IMG/VR virus record: IMGVR_UViG_3300021409_000103
Span: 1 to 28,543 of that record
Reading direction: 5' to 3' (one strand)
From: a virus
DNA: 28,543 nt
Positions 28,242-28,543 of the stretch are shown piece by piece. Each line of letters opens with the position of its first letter. The first letter of the stretch is position 1. Below the pieces are notes generated by a model, which had not been told where the DNA came from, ran no database searches, and worked only from the letters and a program-made list of their open reading frames with translations. The translations under genes and the position numbers were made by a program.

Positions 28242-28543
28242 TGGGCCGCGTTGTCAGAGCCATCATCGGGATCGGCGCGGCGATTATCGGTGCGGTGACC
28301 GGCAATTTCGCGCTGGTGTTTGCTGGTGTGTCGATGCTTGGCGGGGCGCTGCTGGAACAGCGCCCATCGCGCCGCCGGGATGCGCAGGCCGCGACCCTGC
28401 AAACGGGCGAAGTGCCCCGGCAGGCGATCTTTGGCCGGGCGGCAGAGGCCGGTTCGCTGGTTGATGCCTTCAACTATGGCGGCCAATACGGCACGGATTG
28501 GGACAGGCCGTGTAAAAACGCGTTGGCAGACGAGCGGCGCTGA
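28241..28543 (+). pseudogene. Start of tail-tip (host-specificity) protein, truncated
   Basis: A 100-residue frame, ending with TGA on the last base of the window. Hydrophobic N-terminus (VVRAIIGIGAAIIGAVTGNF) then QTGEVPRQAIFGRAAEAGSL and VDAFNYGGQYGTDW, which is the well-known opening of the very long tail-tip/J-like protein of such phages. Those proteins continue after about ADHRC for many hundreds of residues; here the frame stops at ALADERR. Either a stop or frameshift has broken it, or the rest continues in another frame beyond the window. The segment RPCKN at 92-96 looks foreign to the family. Confidence 0.55.

Noticed and set aside
1-28543. tRNA, rRNA, CRISPR array, insertion sequences or attachment ends
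   Set aside because: No cloverleaf, spaced-repeat array, second transposase or terminal inverted repeats could be recognised; the phage ends should lie outside the window.

Overview
The window is one end-to-end stretch of a transposable (Mu-type) prophage or phage genome in a GC-rich bacterium. Codon choice (GC-rich third positions, heavy GCC/GGC/CTG use) and the flavour of the proteins suggest an alphaproteobacterium, most likely a sphingomonad; this host call is inference, because no host gene lies in the window. Almost every gene is on the + strand and neighbours are joined by ATGA/GTGA/TGATG overlaps. Only two genes point the other way: the repressor at the left edge and a nuclease gene inside the head module.

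Layout. (1) 1-1024: control switch, with a leftward S24-type repressor, a rightward small Cro/Ner-like HTH gene and an 88-bp operator region full of TTGCAA motifs and an 8-bp-arm palindrome. (2) 1021-5595: early operon of about fifteen small genes, including a ParB-domain protein, a LexA-like winged-helix protein lacking the peptidase, and two genes of 40 and 47 codons. (3) 5588-8539: transposition pair, MuA-type DDE transposase and MuB-type AAA+ ATPase. (4) 8536-10292: small membrane protein, GemA (Mu gp16), two small proteins and a Mor/C-family activator. (5) 10355-12687: lysis cassette (GH24 endolysin, Rz with an Rz1 lipoprotein gene nested in another frame, TraR/DksA zinc finger, probable holin, DUF2730 protein). 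(6) 12684-20265: DNA packaging and head. The terminase subunits are Mu-like, but the head is HK97-type: portal fused to a MuF domain, S78 prohead protease, major capsid protein with its own scaffold-like coiled coil. (7) 20408-28543: connector and long flexible-tail genes in lambda order (adaptor, closure, HK97 gp10-like, tail terminator, tail tube, G/GT chaperones, tape measure, distal tail proteins, start of a tip protein). The phage should therefore be a siphovirus replicating by transposition.

How it works together. The repressor and the small HTH protein probably decide lysogeny against transposition through the shared operator. The transposase and ATPase replicate the genome. The Mor-like protein sits immediately before the first late gene and is the obvious candidate to switch on late genes. 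A 24-bp palindromic element (GCCGGAC-N4-GTCCGGGGCGAAG) occurs just twice, once before the lysis/packaging operon and once before the capsid operon, always in the same orientation; I propose that it is the late-gene control site.

Most interesting points: the paired late element; a secreted staphylococcal-nuclease-like gene with intact catalytic residues on the opposite strand between protease and capsid genes; an attenuator-like set of competing hairpins after the capsid gene; a -1 frame tail-chaperone extension with no start codon of its own; a near-identical 30-bp repeat flanking one early gene; a 49-residue acidic, six-cysteine protein between the terminase genes; and a tail-tip gene that stops after 100 residues at the right edge. 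The phage attachment ends are not visible in the window.
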